A stretch of DNA of 10,240 nucleotides from Eubacteriales bacterium (GCA_028709505.1 JAQVWW010000011.1:1-10240); one strand, 5' to 3'; positions 1 through 5,952 are shown, counted from the stretch's first letter. Numbers and translations: made by a program. Notes: a model not told the origin generated them from the letters alone.

Positions 1-34
1 CGCCGGCAAGCGGCATCCTCTTTTTGGAGGAAGC

Positions 35-550
35 ATGAGAAGTTACAAAGTCTGGCTGATGGTGATGGCGGCCGGCGCCCTATTGAGCGGCTGCGCCCAG
101 CCCAAAACCGCCAAAATAGCGCCCACAGCCACGCCGGCGCTGCTGGTGCAGATTGCCCCCACCGGGCAGCGGGTCCAAAGCCAGGCGCTGGATGCAGGCG
201 ACGTGTATGTCAACGATCGCCTGGGCTTTTCGCTGCAGTTTCCGGCGGATTGGAAGAGCAATATGTATGTGGTGAGCGATCTTGACGACGGCATCCGCGT
301 ATACGAGAGTAAAAACCACGCCACAAGCTACGAAGGGCTGCTTTTTAGCGTGGTGGTGATAGATCAGGACGACGTGGACGAAGCCGCCTTTGCCGACTTT
401 ACCGTACTGGCCACAAAGGACGGCAAGGCGCTGCTGGGCATACGGCCCACCGACGTGCAGTTTGACTACGGGGACACCGAGCTTACCAAAAGCTACGCCA
501 CGCTCAGCGTAGAGGTGGAGGGTATCTTAAAGACGGCTGCGTTCCAATAA
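35..550 (+). CDS. Small lipoprotein with a PsbP-like globular domain
   Basis: Predicted secreted, membrane-anchored lipoprotein of 171 residues; its function is unknown. A basic start (MRSYK), a hydrophobic stretch and the lipobox LSGC with Cys20 mark a lipoprotein signal peptide. A Thr/Pro/Ala-rich linker to about residue 50 follows, then a compact domain (about 57-171) opening YVNDRLGFSLQFPADW. That 'LGF.L.FP..W' opening, with later alternating beta strands, resembles the small PsbP/Mog1-like lipoproteins common in Clostridia; this match is from memory. The ATG at 35 is supported by GGAGG at 26-30 with a 4-base gap. The promoter, if any, lies left of the window. The gene ends in TAA and is followed within 15 bases by a long palindrome, so it is probably the last gene of its transcript. 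It converges with the minus-strand operon to its right. Confidence 0.85.
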   Translation: MRSYKVWLMVMAAGALLSGCAQPKTAKIAPTATPALLVQIAPTGQRVQSQALDAGDVYVNDRLGFSLQFPADWKSNMYVVSDLDDGIRVYESKNHATSYEGLLFSVVVIDQDDVDEAAFADFTVLATKDGKALLGIRPTDVQFDYGDTELTKSYATLSVEVEGILKTAAFQ

Positions 551-564
551 AATACTTGGCTCAT

Positions 565-604
565 AAAGCAATGCGCCCATGACGCGTCATGGGCGCATTG
601 CTTT
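565..604. terminator. Perfect 40-base palindrome, probable bidirectional terminator
   Basis: Positions 565-584 are the exact reverse complement of 585-604, centred between 584 and 585. It lies 15 bases past the lipoprotein stop and on the downstream side of the convergent minus-strand operon. Each arm carries a GC-rich core flanked by AAAG/CTTT, so RNA from either strand would form a long hairpin ending in a short U tract. The T run is only three bases, so termination strength is uncertain. Confidence 0.7.
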
Positions 605-610
605 GCGCTG

Positions 611-638
611 CAAAAGGCGGCAGGGGCCGGCCCCTGCC
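611..638 (-). terminator. Terminator of the rsmD-coaD operon
   Basis: Positions 619-638 are a perfect 20-base GC-rich palindrome. Read on the minus strand it is followed by GCC and then four T (611-618 reversed). It starts 66 bases downstream of the stop of the coiled-coil gene at 704, the usual place for the end of that operon. The 40-base palindrome at 565-604 would act as a second barrier. Confidence 0.6.
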
Positions 639-703
639 ATTACAAATAGAAAGACTCCGGGCGCTGAGCCGTTGGCAGCCCAAAGGTGCGCCCCGCCGGC
701 GCA

Positions 704-1147
704 TCAGCGGCCGCGCATTTGCTCGCGGTTCTGCCGTACCAAGTCCAGATAGCGCTGGATGTAGTTTTCCATCTCGCCTAAAATTTCCTCGACATACGTG
801 TTGGCCGAGCGGCGGATCTCCCGGGCGCTGTTTTGGGCGCTGGCGATGATTTCCTCGGCCTTCTGGTAGGCGGCCTGGGTAATGTCATGCTCGTCCACCA
901 GCGACGTAGCCCTGCGTTCGGCGTCGGAAATGATGGCCTCGGATTCCTTTTCCGCATCGTACAGAATCTGGTTCTTCTCGTTGCGGATGGTCTCGGCCTC
1001 CAGAATGGCCTCGGGCAGCGTCTGGCGCATGTCGGCCAGCAGGTTGAGGCACTTTTCACGGTCGATGGAGCACTTGTTGGAAAAGGGCACCGACGACGCG
1101 CCGTTGACTTCTTCCTCCAGATAACCGAGTATGGCCATAATGTTCAT
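704..1147 (-). CDS. Coiled-coil 'ATPase subunit-like' protein downstream of coaD
   Basis: A 147-residue, highly charged, almost entirely helical protein with no signal peptide or membrane segment. Residues about 45-135 are heptad-like, rich in Glu/Ala/Arg (for example DAEKESEAIISDAERRA at 64-80), as in V/F-type ATPase stalk subunits and DivIVA-like proteins. The N-terminal part includes the segment SSVPFSNKCSIDREK (18-32), followed by a helix. This matches the small family often labelled 'ATPase' or 'V-type ATP synthase subunit H-like' that sits next to coaD in Clostridia. It is unlikely to be a true ATPase subunit, and its role is unknown. The start at 1147 is set by AAGGAGG nine bases upstream. 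The ATG overlaps the coaD stop (ATGA), which implies translational coupling. It is the last gene of the operon. Confidence 0.85.
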   Translation of the reverse strand: MNIMAILGYLEEEVNGASSVPFSNKCSIDREKCLNLLADMRQTLPEAILEAETIRNEKNQILYDAEKESEAIISDAERRATSLVDEHDITQAAYQKAEEIIASAQNSAREIRRSANTYVEEILGEMENYIQRYLDLVRQNREQMRGR

Positions 1148-1641
1148 TTGTGGGAACCTCCTTGTGGGTAGAAACGTGCTTGAATATCCTCCAGCACCGC
1201 CGGAGGAACCACCTGGCGCAGCGCGGCGCCGTATTGCGCCAGTTCACGTACCACGGTGGAGCTGATAAAGGAAAGCGCCGGTAGCGCCGATAGATAGACC
1301 GTATCGACATCGTCGGCTAAGTGCCGGTTGATGCTGGCCAACTGGCATTCGTATTCGTAATCGCCGGCTGAGCGAATGCCCCGTAGGATGGCGCAGGCGT
1401 CGTGTTCGCGCACAAAGTCCACCAGCAGGCCGTCAAACAGCGCCACGTGGATGTTGGGCACGTGCGCGGTGCACCGCTTGACCATGTCCAAGCGCTCGTC
1501 CAGCGTAAAGAAAGCGGACTTGGCGGCGTTGACGCCGATGCCGACGACAAGTTTATCGCACAGCTGCGCGCCGCGGGTGATGATATCCATATGCCCGCAG
1601 GTGATGGGATCAAAAGAGCCGGAATAGACCCAGGTTTTCAT
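1144..1641 (-). CDS. coaD: Phosphopantetheine adenylyltransferase
   Basis: CoaD transfers AMP from ATP to 4'-phosphopantetheine, giving dephospho-CoA, the penultimate step of coenzyme A synthesis, in the cytoplasm. The 165-residue protein has the normal family length and landmarks: GSFDPIT.GH at 8-17 (the T.GH nucleotidyl-transfer motif, with Cys15 where Asn is commoner), LRGIRSAGDYEYE at 86-98, and the ATP-binding ISSTVVRE at 126-133. I place the start at the ATG at 1641. AAGGAG (1657-1652) lies eight bases upstream of it, whereas a GTG at 1650 would overlap that binding site. The binding site lies inside the 3' end of rsmD, whose stop is 5 bases upstream. The coaD stop overlaps the next gene's start by four bases. 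The rsmD-coaD order is a classic Bacillota arrangement. Confidence 0.97.
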   Translation of the reverse strand: MKTWVYSGSFDPITCGHMDIITRGAQLCDKLVVGIGVNAAKSAFFTLDERLDMVKRCTAHVPNIHVALFDGLLVDFVREHDACAILRGIRSAGDYEYECQLASINRHLADDVDTVYLSALPALSFISSTVVRELAQYGAALRQVVPPAVLEDIQARFYPQGGSHK

Positions 1642-1646
1642 ACGTA

Positions 1647-2204
1647 TCACTCCTTAGGCGTATCGGCGCGATAGAAGCTCAAGGCGGCGCTGCCATATCG
1701 GCGGGTGTCATAGCGCGCCAGTGCGCCGGCCTGCTGCGGCGCGCCTGGCCGGGCGCTGTGTTCGCAGACGACGATGCCGCCGTCAGCCAGCAGCTTATGC
1801 TGCTGTACCGCCAGTAGGGCCGCTTCCAGCAGGCCTTGTTGGTAGGGCGGATCAAAAAAAATCAAATCGTAGGGCGTCGGGCCCAACCGGGGAGCCAGCG
1901 TGAAAAAGTTGCCCTGCAGCAGCTGCACGCTGTCTTGCACGCCCAGATACTGGGCATTTTTAAGCAGTTGGGAAAAAGCAGCGCGCTCCAGCTCCACCAT
2001 CGTGGCGTGCTGTGCGCCGCGGCTAAGCGCCTCAAAGGACAGCCCGCCCGATCCGGCGAAGCCGTCCAGCACCCGTGCGCCTTCCAAACGGCCGTAGAGG
2101 ATGTTAAACAGCGCTTGGCGCATCTTATCCGACGTGGGACGGGTGGATAAGCCCGGCAGGCTGTCAAACCGCCGCCCGCCCAGCAGGCCCGCAATAATGC
2201 GCAT
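1647..2204 (-). CDS. rsmD: 16S rRNA (guanine(966)-N(2))-methyltransferase
   Basis: RsmD methylates N2 of G966 of 16S rRNA using S-adenosylmethionine. The 185-residue protein starts with the family signature RIIAG (2-6) and continues with RPTSDKMRQALFNIL (22-36). The SAM-binding glycine loop follows at 46-64 (VLDGFAGSGGLSFEALSRG), then the catalytic motif FDPPY (117-121). Length and motif order are complete. AAGGAGG lies four bases upstream of the ATG at 2204. It is the first gene of a three-gene minus-strand operon, with a convincing promoter about 37 bases upstream of the start. Neighbour coaD is co-transcribed and almost touching. Confidence 0.96.
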   Translation of the reverse strand: MRIIAGLLGGRRFDSLPGLSTRPTSDKMRQALFNILYGRLEGARVLDGFAGSGGLSFEALSRGAQHATMVELERAAFSQLLKNAQYLGVQDSVQLLQGNFFTLAPRLGPTPYDLIFFDPPYQQGLLEAALLAVQQHKLLADGGIVVCEHSARPGAPQQAGALARYDTRRYGSAALSFYRADTPKE

Positions 2205-2240
2205 AGCGCCTCCTTACCTGATAGTCCTATACAACGCTTT

Positions 2241-2269
2241 ATTTTACATGAGGTTGGGGCGGGTTACAA
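2241..2269 (-). promoter_or_regulatory. Promoter of the rsmD-coaD operon
   Basis: On the minus strand TTGTAA (2269-2264) is followed by a 17-base spacer and TAAAAT (2246-2241), a good sigma-A-type match. The predicted transcript start is near 2234, leaving a leader of about 30 bases before the rsmD ATG. It lies downstream of the terminator of the preceding minus-strand gene, so the operon is an independent unit. Confidence 0.65.
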
Positions 2270-2300
2270 CCCTTTCTTTCAAACAGCGGCCGACAGGCGT

Positions 2301-2334
2301 AAAAAAACGCCCCTGCGCAAAGCGTGGGGCGCTT
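2301..2334 (-). terminator. Rho-independent terminator of the AllA-like gene
   Basis: Read on the minus strand, a nine-pair stem (AAGCGCCCC against GGGGCGTTT, with one G-U pair) closes a 12-base loop that has its own small inner stem. The stem runs directly into seven consecutive T (2307-2301). It sits about 20 bases beyond the stop of the minus-strand gene at 2355. Confidence 0.85.
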
Positions 2335-2354
2335 GATCTGAAAATAGACTTGGG

Positions 2355-2837
2355 TTACAGCTCGATGGCGAACTTCTCTTCATCGGTGAAGAAGTAAAAC
2401 TCACAATCGTTGGCATACGTACGCCGGGGCAGCACGATGACGTTGTTGACCGGGCAGTTCACCGAGAACGGTGCCATATGCCATACGCCGGGGTTCAGCG
2501 TAACCATGGTGCCCTTGGGGATGTAGAAGGCTTCCATATCCTCAATGGGGCATTTGGCGCGGGGGCTGACGGCCTTGCCCACATGGATGACGACGTCGCC
2601 GTCCAACGGGATAATGCCTTCGCCGGTCCACGTGTGGTATTCGGCAGCGCGTACGACCATCTGCTCGGCAGGAAGCGTGCGGCAGATGGCAAAAGAAGCG
2701 CCCTGATAGGGCCGGCCCATGTTCGTCTCGATCATGTCCGGGGTAAAGCCGCCGGGGCCGTCTAGCAGCAGATTGCAGAAATCACCATATTTACGGAAGG
2801 CGTCGCGGGTAAGGGGCTGTGCTTTTATGCTTCTCAT
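2355..2837 (-). CDS. Ureidoglycolate lyase-like cupin (AllA family)
   Basis: A soluble 160-residue protein resembling ureidoglycolate lyase, which splits ureidoglycolate into glyoxylate and urea in allantoin breakdown. Supporting features are a central block with E66, H68 and GEGIIPLDGDVVIHV (72-86), the late motif PKGTMVTLNPGVWHMAPF (107-124), whose 'PGVWH' is typical of the family, and NDCEFYF near the end. The length matches the family. I chose the ATG at 2837 because GGAGG (2852-2848) precedes it by ten bases. An in-frame ATG at 2879 lacks a comparable site. No allantoin, urea or glyoxylate genes are nearby and the gene is monocistronic with its own terminator. The true substrate is therefore open; another small hydroxy-acid or sugar-acid role is possible. 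Confidence 0.75.
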   Translation of the reverse strand: MRSIKAQPLTRDAFRKYGDFCNLLLDGPGGFTPDMIETNMGRPYQGASFAICRTLPAEQMVVRAAEYHTWTGEGIIPLDGDVVIHVGKAVSPRAKCPIEDMEAFYIPKGTMVTLNPGVWHMAPFSVNCPVNNVIVLPRRTYANDCEFYFFTDEEKFAIEL

Positions 2838-2864
2838 AACTTTGCATCCTCCATCATAAATTGC

Positions 2865-2880
2865 CATGCCACAGGGCATG
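2865..2880 (-). promoter_or_regulatory. Small inverted repeat in the leader of the AllA-like gene
   Basis: CATGCC and GGCATG (six-base arms, four-base gap) lie 12 bases upstream of the ribosome binding site at 2852-2848. Upstream (about 2881-2945) the DNA is strikingly AT-rich compared with its surroundings and probably holds the promoter; TATGAT at 2910-2905 is a possible -10, but no clear -35 accompanies it. The inverted repeat could be an operator or a leader hairpin. This is inference from position only. Confidence 0.3.
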
Positions 2881-3116
2881 AATAGGATATGCTATCAATA
2901 CAATATCATAAAAATAAAAACATTTTTAACGTTGCTAAAAAATTTGTGCCTTTTCTAAAAAAAGAGTACATATTCGCGGCGGGATAGGACGGTAGCGACG
3001 CGGTTTTTGCCAGCGCGGGAAAGAGCGGGCCGCGTACGCACGCCGGCGCCGACAGACCGAAGCCACGGCGGCGCCGGAGGGAGTGGACAGGGCGCGCAAA
3101 GGCGTCGGCCCGACAG

Positions 3117-3224
3117 GTCACTGCGTGGGAAGGGACCGCACAGGGGAGAAAAATTTGTGCCGGCAGATAGCATTGGAACCTTGCAGGGCGTATCAGAGTT
3201 TTGTCGCCCGGCGATGGACGGCAG
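3117..3224. repeat. Degenerate direct repeat, family A, copy 1
   Basis: This copy matches 3283-3385 in the same order and at nearly constant offset: GTCACTG at 3117, GGGAAGGG at 3127, ATTTGTGCCGGCAGAT at 3153-3168 and GCCCGGCGA at 3206-3214. The blocks between are diverged. A weaker resemblance (AATTTGTGCC followed by a TTTTTGCC block) is seen around 2941-3010 and may be a decayed third copy. Confidence 0.6.
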
Positions 3225-3241
3225 AAGGCGCCCGGCGCCCA

Positions 3242-3282
3242 CCGGCGTGCGTCGGCCTGCAGAGCGTGCCGACGCACGCCGG
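3242..3282. repeat. 15-bp perfect inverted repeat (hairpin)
   Basis: Positions 3242-3256 are the exact reverse complement of 3268-3282, with an 11-base loop (3257-3267). All arm bases are G/C except two. It ends directly against family A repeat copy 2, which begins at 3283. No T tract follows on either strand, so it is not a standard terminator. Confidence 0.75.
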
Positions 3283-3385
3283 GTCACTGAGCGGGAAGGG
3301 GCGCAGTAAGGGGAAGATTTGTGCCGGCAGATGGGGTGGGATCATGGTAGCGCGCATCAAGCTTTTGCCGCCCGGCGAGGGCAGG
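3283..3385. repeat. Degenerate direct repeat, family A, copy 2
   Basis: Blocks shared with copy 1 are GTCACTG (3283), GGGAAGGG (3293-3300), ATTTGTGCCGGCAGAT (3317-3332) and GCCCGGCGA (3370-3378). They are offset by 164-166 bases from copy 1. The conserved order, with short indels between blocks, argues for an old duplication or for two insertions of a dispersed element. Confidence 0.6.
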
Positions 3386-3395
3386 AATACCAGCC

Positions 3396-3447
3396 GGTTG
3401 CGCGGCGGCAAAATGCGGCGCAACCAAAGCCCTGCACCGCTTTTTTT
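3396..3447 (+). terminator. Hairpin followed by T7 tract, no upstream gene
   Basis: GGTTGCGC (3396-3403) pairs with GCGCAACC (3418-3425). Fifteen bases later there is a run of seven T (3441-3447). The spacing from stem to T run is too long for a textbook terminator unless an outer stem forms (AGGGC at 3379-3383 with GCCCT at 3429-3433). It could end a non-coding transcript coming through the family A repeats. That is speculative. Confidence 0.25.
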
Positions 3448-3640
3448 GTCTCCTAGCCGCGCTATATCAGAACGAGCCCCTGGGTTGTAGCACAGCAGAC
3501 GTCGGCCCGGCCGGGAAGTAAACGCCGGCTTTGGGCCTAATTTCCTATACGCAAACAAGGCGGCTTACATACACCCGTTGGGTACACGCAGCCTCAGGCC
3601 TGGCTGAAATCGGCAGCCAACAGCCGGCGCTGTGTTGCGC

Positions 3641-3696
3641 CGCCCGGCGGTCAGCCGTCGCCTTTGCCGTATAGCCGGTGCCAAGGGGCCATACAA
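3641..3696. repeat. Degenerate direct repeat, family B, copy 1
   Basis: A 22-base block at 3641-3662 differs from 3774-3795 at one base only. A second block (GCCAAGGG at 3680, CATACAA at 3690-3696) also recurs in copy 2, after a spacer 14 bases longer here. The block shares the core GCCCGGCG with the family A repeats. Confidence 0.6.
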
Positions 3697-3773
3697 TAAC
3701 GGGTGATGAAGAGTCAACGGGATTCCGGGACGGCCCTGTTGCCGGCGAAAGCTTTCGTCACCGCCGCCCGCCC

Positions 3774-3815
3774 CGCCCGGCGGCCAGCCGTCGCCGGAGC
3801 CAAGGGATCATACAA
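3774..3815. repeat. Degenerate direct repeat, family B, copy 2
   Basis: Partner of 3641-3696. The first block is at 3774-3795, GCCAAGGG at 3799-3806 and CATACAA at 3809-3815. Just after it, the short unit ACAAACCGGCGCGA is partly repeated in tandem (3812-3838). Confidence 0.6.
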
Positions 3816-3890
3816 ACCGGCGCGACAAACCGGCGCGAATTCAAAATTTTGTCCGGATCGACAGTGGCTTTTCGCCGGCCATGACGTTTC

Positions 3891-3919
3891 TTGACAGGCC
3901 GCATGCGCAATGCTAAAGT
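3891..3919 (+). promoter_or_regulatory. Strong promoter of the acyltransferase operon
   Basis: A perfect TTGACA -35 (3891-3896), a 17-base spacer and TAAAGT -10 (3914-3919) preceded by TGC (extended -10). The predicted start is near 3926, giving a leader of about 50 bases to the GTG at 3977. It is the best sigma-A-type match in the window. Confidence 0.75.
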
Positions 3920-3976
3920 AACGGGATAGACTGGTTCTGCGGTGGATAACCGACAGGCAAGCAGGGAGGGACCGCA

Positions 3977-5251
3977 GTGGCGCAACCGGAAAATTGGTAT
4001 CGGCTGGATAACGCGGCCAAAATTTATCCCGCCATCAGCAATAAGCGCCGGGGCAGCGTCTTTCGCGTGTCGGTCACGCTGCGCGACATGGTGGACGCCG
4101 AGGCGCTGCAGCGCGCCGCCGATGTGGTGGTGCAGCGCTTTCCGACGATGGCGGTGCGGCTGCATAAGGGCTTGTTCTGGTATTATTTTGAAAATACCCA
4201 AGCCAGCCCCCGCGTACAGCGCGAACGGCCCTGGCTGTGCCAGCCCATGGATCACTCGGGCGACGAGGGCTTTTTGTTTCGCATCAGCTACCATCAGCGG
4301 CGAGTCAATGTGGAGATGTTCCATTCGCTAACCGACGGCACCGGCGCCCTCGTCTTTTTAAAGGCGCTTGTTTTTCATTACCTGCGCGAGCAGGGCCATG
4401 CCGTCTCTTCCGAAGGCGATGTGCTGGATAAAGACCGTCCCTTTTCGATAGAAGAGGTGGAGGACAGCTTTCTGACCCACTATGACCCCAAAAACGGCCA
4501 GCGCGCCCAGGAAGAACTGGCCTATCAGCTGCGGGGCACGCCGGATGGCGACGGCCGCCTGCGGCTGACCAGCGTGGGTATGGACAGCGCCCGCGCCGTG
4601 CAGCTAAGCCGCGATAAAGGCTGCACGCTGGGCGAATATTTGACGGCGCTGCTGATGCAGTCCATCTATCTGGCCCAAGTGGCCGGGCGCCCCAACGCGT
4701 TGCCTATCCGCATTTCGGTGCCGGTTAACCTGCGCCGATTTTTCCGGTCGCGCACGTTGCGCAACTTCTCGTCGTATCTGAACATCGGCGCGCAGATGAC
4801 GCCGGACACGCCCTTTGACGATATTCTGGAGCAGGTGCGCCGGCAAATGCGGGAAGGCCTGACCCAGCAAAATCTGGCCCGCGGCATCAACGCCAACATA
4901 CAGGCCGAACGCAACCTGTTTTTGCGGGCCACGCCGCTGGTCATTAAAAACGTGGCGCTGCGTATGGCCTACCGCCTCTATGGCGAGCGCGTGTTTACCT
5001 GCGCCTTCTCCAATTTGGGCCAGGTGACGCTGCCGCAGAGCATGCAGCCCTATGTCACGCGCATCGAGGTGGTGCTGGGGCTGGGCGACATCAACCGGCT
5101 TAACGTGGCCGCCTGCTCTTACGGCGGCAGGTTGGTTATCAATTTTACCCGCTCCATCACCGAGCCCGACGTCGAAAAGCTGTTCTGCCGCGCGTTGGCG
5201 CAGCAGGGGCTGCAAGTAACGGTGCAGAGCAACGAAGGAGGCGCCCTGTGA
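3977..5251 (+). CDS. Condensation-type O-acyltransferase (alcohol acetyltransferase family)
   Basis: A 424-residue soluble acyltransferase of the CoA-dependent/condensation-domain superfamily (relatives: alcohol acetyltransferases, PapA, wax ester synthases). These enzymes move an acyl group from CoA or a carrier to an alcohol or amine. The active-site motif HHxxxDG appears as FHSLTDG (115-121). The catalytic His116, Asp120 and Gly121 are kept, but the first His is Phe. Other family-like blocks are SVPVNLRRFFRSRTLRNFSS (247-266) and FSNLGQV (344-350), corresponding to the second half of the two-lobed fold. The GTG start at 3977 is set by GGGAGGG six bases upstream. The stop overlaps the next gene's start (GTGA), so the two products are probably made together. 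The substrate cannot be read from sequence. No polyketide, peptide or lipid synthesis genes are next to it. Confidence 0.85.
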   Translation: MAQPENWYRLDNAAKIYPAISNKRRGSVFRVSVTLRDMVDAEALQRAADVVVQRFPTMAVRLHKGLFWYYFENTQASPRVQRERPWLCQPMDHSGDEGFLFRISYHQRRVNVEMFHSLTDGTGALVFLKALVFHYLREQGHAVSSEGDVLDKDRPFSIEEVEDSFLTHYDPKNGQRAQEELAYQLRGTPDGDGRLRLTSVGMDSARAVQLSRDKGCTLGEYLTALLMQSIYLAQVAGRPNALPIRISVPVNLRRFFRSRTLRNFSSYLNIGAQMTPDTPFDDILEQVRRQMREGLTQQNLARGINANIQAERNLFLRATPLVIKNVALRMAYRLYGERVFTCAFSNLGQVTLPQSMQPYVTRIEVVLGLGDINRLNVAACSYGGRLVINFTRSITEPDVEKLFCRALAQQGLQVTVQSNEGGAL

Positions 5252-5952
5252 AGCGGTGCAGGCAGTGCGACGTATGGGTGGACAGCGACGGGGCCAAGTG
5301 CCCGCTGTGCTACGCCGATCTCGAATGCGCGCAGGACGGCGCCGGCGGCGCGCCCGGCGAGACTTACCCGCAACTGGGGCCAGCCCAGCACAATGGGCCG
5401 GGCTATCACGTGGTGTCGCGTATTTTCCTCTTTTTGTCGCTGTTGGCGGCCGCGGTCAGCTTAAGCGTCAACTTTTTGGTGGACAGGATGCACACGCCGT
5501 GGTCGCTGTTGGTCGTCGGCGGGATACCGTTTGTGTGGTTGCTGGTGCGTTACGTCATCATGGGCAAAGTCAACATCGCCCGGCGGCTGATGACGCAGCT
5601 ATTGGGTTCGGCGGGCTTTGTGCTGCTGCTGGAATGGTTTTTGCGCGGCAGCATCTACCAAGGCTGGGCGCTGACCTACGCCATCCCGTTTATGAATGTG
5701 GCGGCAACGCTGGCCATCACGATGATATTGTGCGTTCGGTATCTGCGCTGGACGGCCTACACGCTCTACCAGTTTTTGACGGCGCTGCTGGGGCTGCTGC
5801 CGCTGCTGTTCTGGCTGATGGGATGGATAACCCCGGGCATTTGGTGGCCCAGCCTGGCGTCGGCGTTCTATTCGCTGGCCACGCTGGCCGGCATGTTTAT
5901 ATTTGTGGATCGCAAATATAAGAACGAATTGATTCGCCGGTTCCACTTGTAA
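5248..5952 (+). CDS. Zinc-ribbon plus six-helix membrane protein (DUF6320-like)
   Basis: A 234-residue protein with an N-terminal zinc ribbon (Cys4, Cys7, Cys18, Cys21 in the pattern CxxC...CPLC). A flexible Gly/Ala/Pro linker (25-52) follows, then six hydrophobic segments at roughly 55-77, 84-105, 113-131, 141-163, 170-193 and 200-221. It ends in a basic tail (RKYKNELIRRFHL). This architecture fits proteins annotated as DUF6320 that accompany alcohol acetyltransferase-like genes in Clostridia; the family name is from memory. The GTG start at 5248 overlaps the acyltransferase stop and has AAGGAGG (5235-5241) six bases upstream. It is probably the membrane partner, anchor or transporter for the acyltransferase product, with the ribbon facing the cytoplasm. 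This role is inference. The alpha/beta hydrolase I would expect as a third gene is not here. Confidence 0.8.
   Translation: MKRCRQCDVWVDSDGAKCPLCYADLECAQDGAGGAPGETYPQLGPAQHNGPGYHVVSRIFLFLSLLAAAVSLSVNFLVDRMHTPWSLLVVGGIPFVWLLVRYVIMGKVNIARRLMTQLLGSAGFVLLLEWFLRGSIYQGWALTYAIPFMNVAATLAITMILCVRYLRWTAYTLYQFLTALLGLLPLLFWLMGWITPGIWWPSLASAFYSLATLAGMFIFVDRKYKNELIRRFHL

Larger units (their letters stand above)
2838..3976. other. 1.1 kb intergenic region rich in repeats and hairpins
   Basis: This stretch lies between the divergent AllA-like gene and the acyltransferase gene. Open frames of 100 or more codons exist on both strands, but they overlap each other, are Arg/Pro/Gly-biased, lack ribosome binding sites and match no family I know, so I treat them as chance frames in GC-rich DNA. 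The region holds an AT-rich promoter zone (2881-2966) and two degenerate direct repeats (3117-3224 and 3283-3385). It also holds a second repeat pair (3641-3696 and 3774-3815) and several GC-rich hairpins. These are at 3242-3282, 3396-3425 and 3504-3537; the last has nested GGCCC/GGGCC and GCCGG/CCGGC arms. At its right end is the promoter at 3891-3919. Confidence 0.6.

Noticed and set aside
3083..3490. Plus-strand frame of 135 codons in the repeat region
   Set aside because: Its Arg/Gly/Pro-biased translation covers the family A repeats and a hairpin, with no ribosome binding site or recognisable domain.
3193..3558. Minus-strand frame of 121 codons; with the one at 2906-3277 it repeats an 'LPAQIF' peptide
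   Set aside because: The peptide similarity comes from the DNA repeat itself. The frames overlap each other and plus-strand frames, with no start signals.
3117..3815. Possible CRISPR array
   Set aside because: The repeats are only two copies per family, diverged, with unequal spacing far longer than CRISPR spacers, and there are no cas genes.
3758..4324. Minus-strand frame of 188 codons
   Set aside because: It is antisense to the acyltransferase start and covers its promoter. There is no ribosome binding site and no family match.
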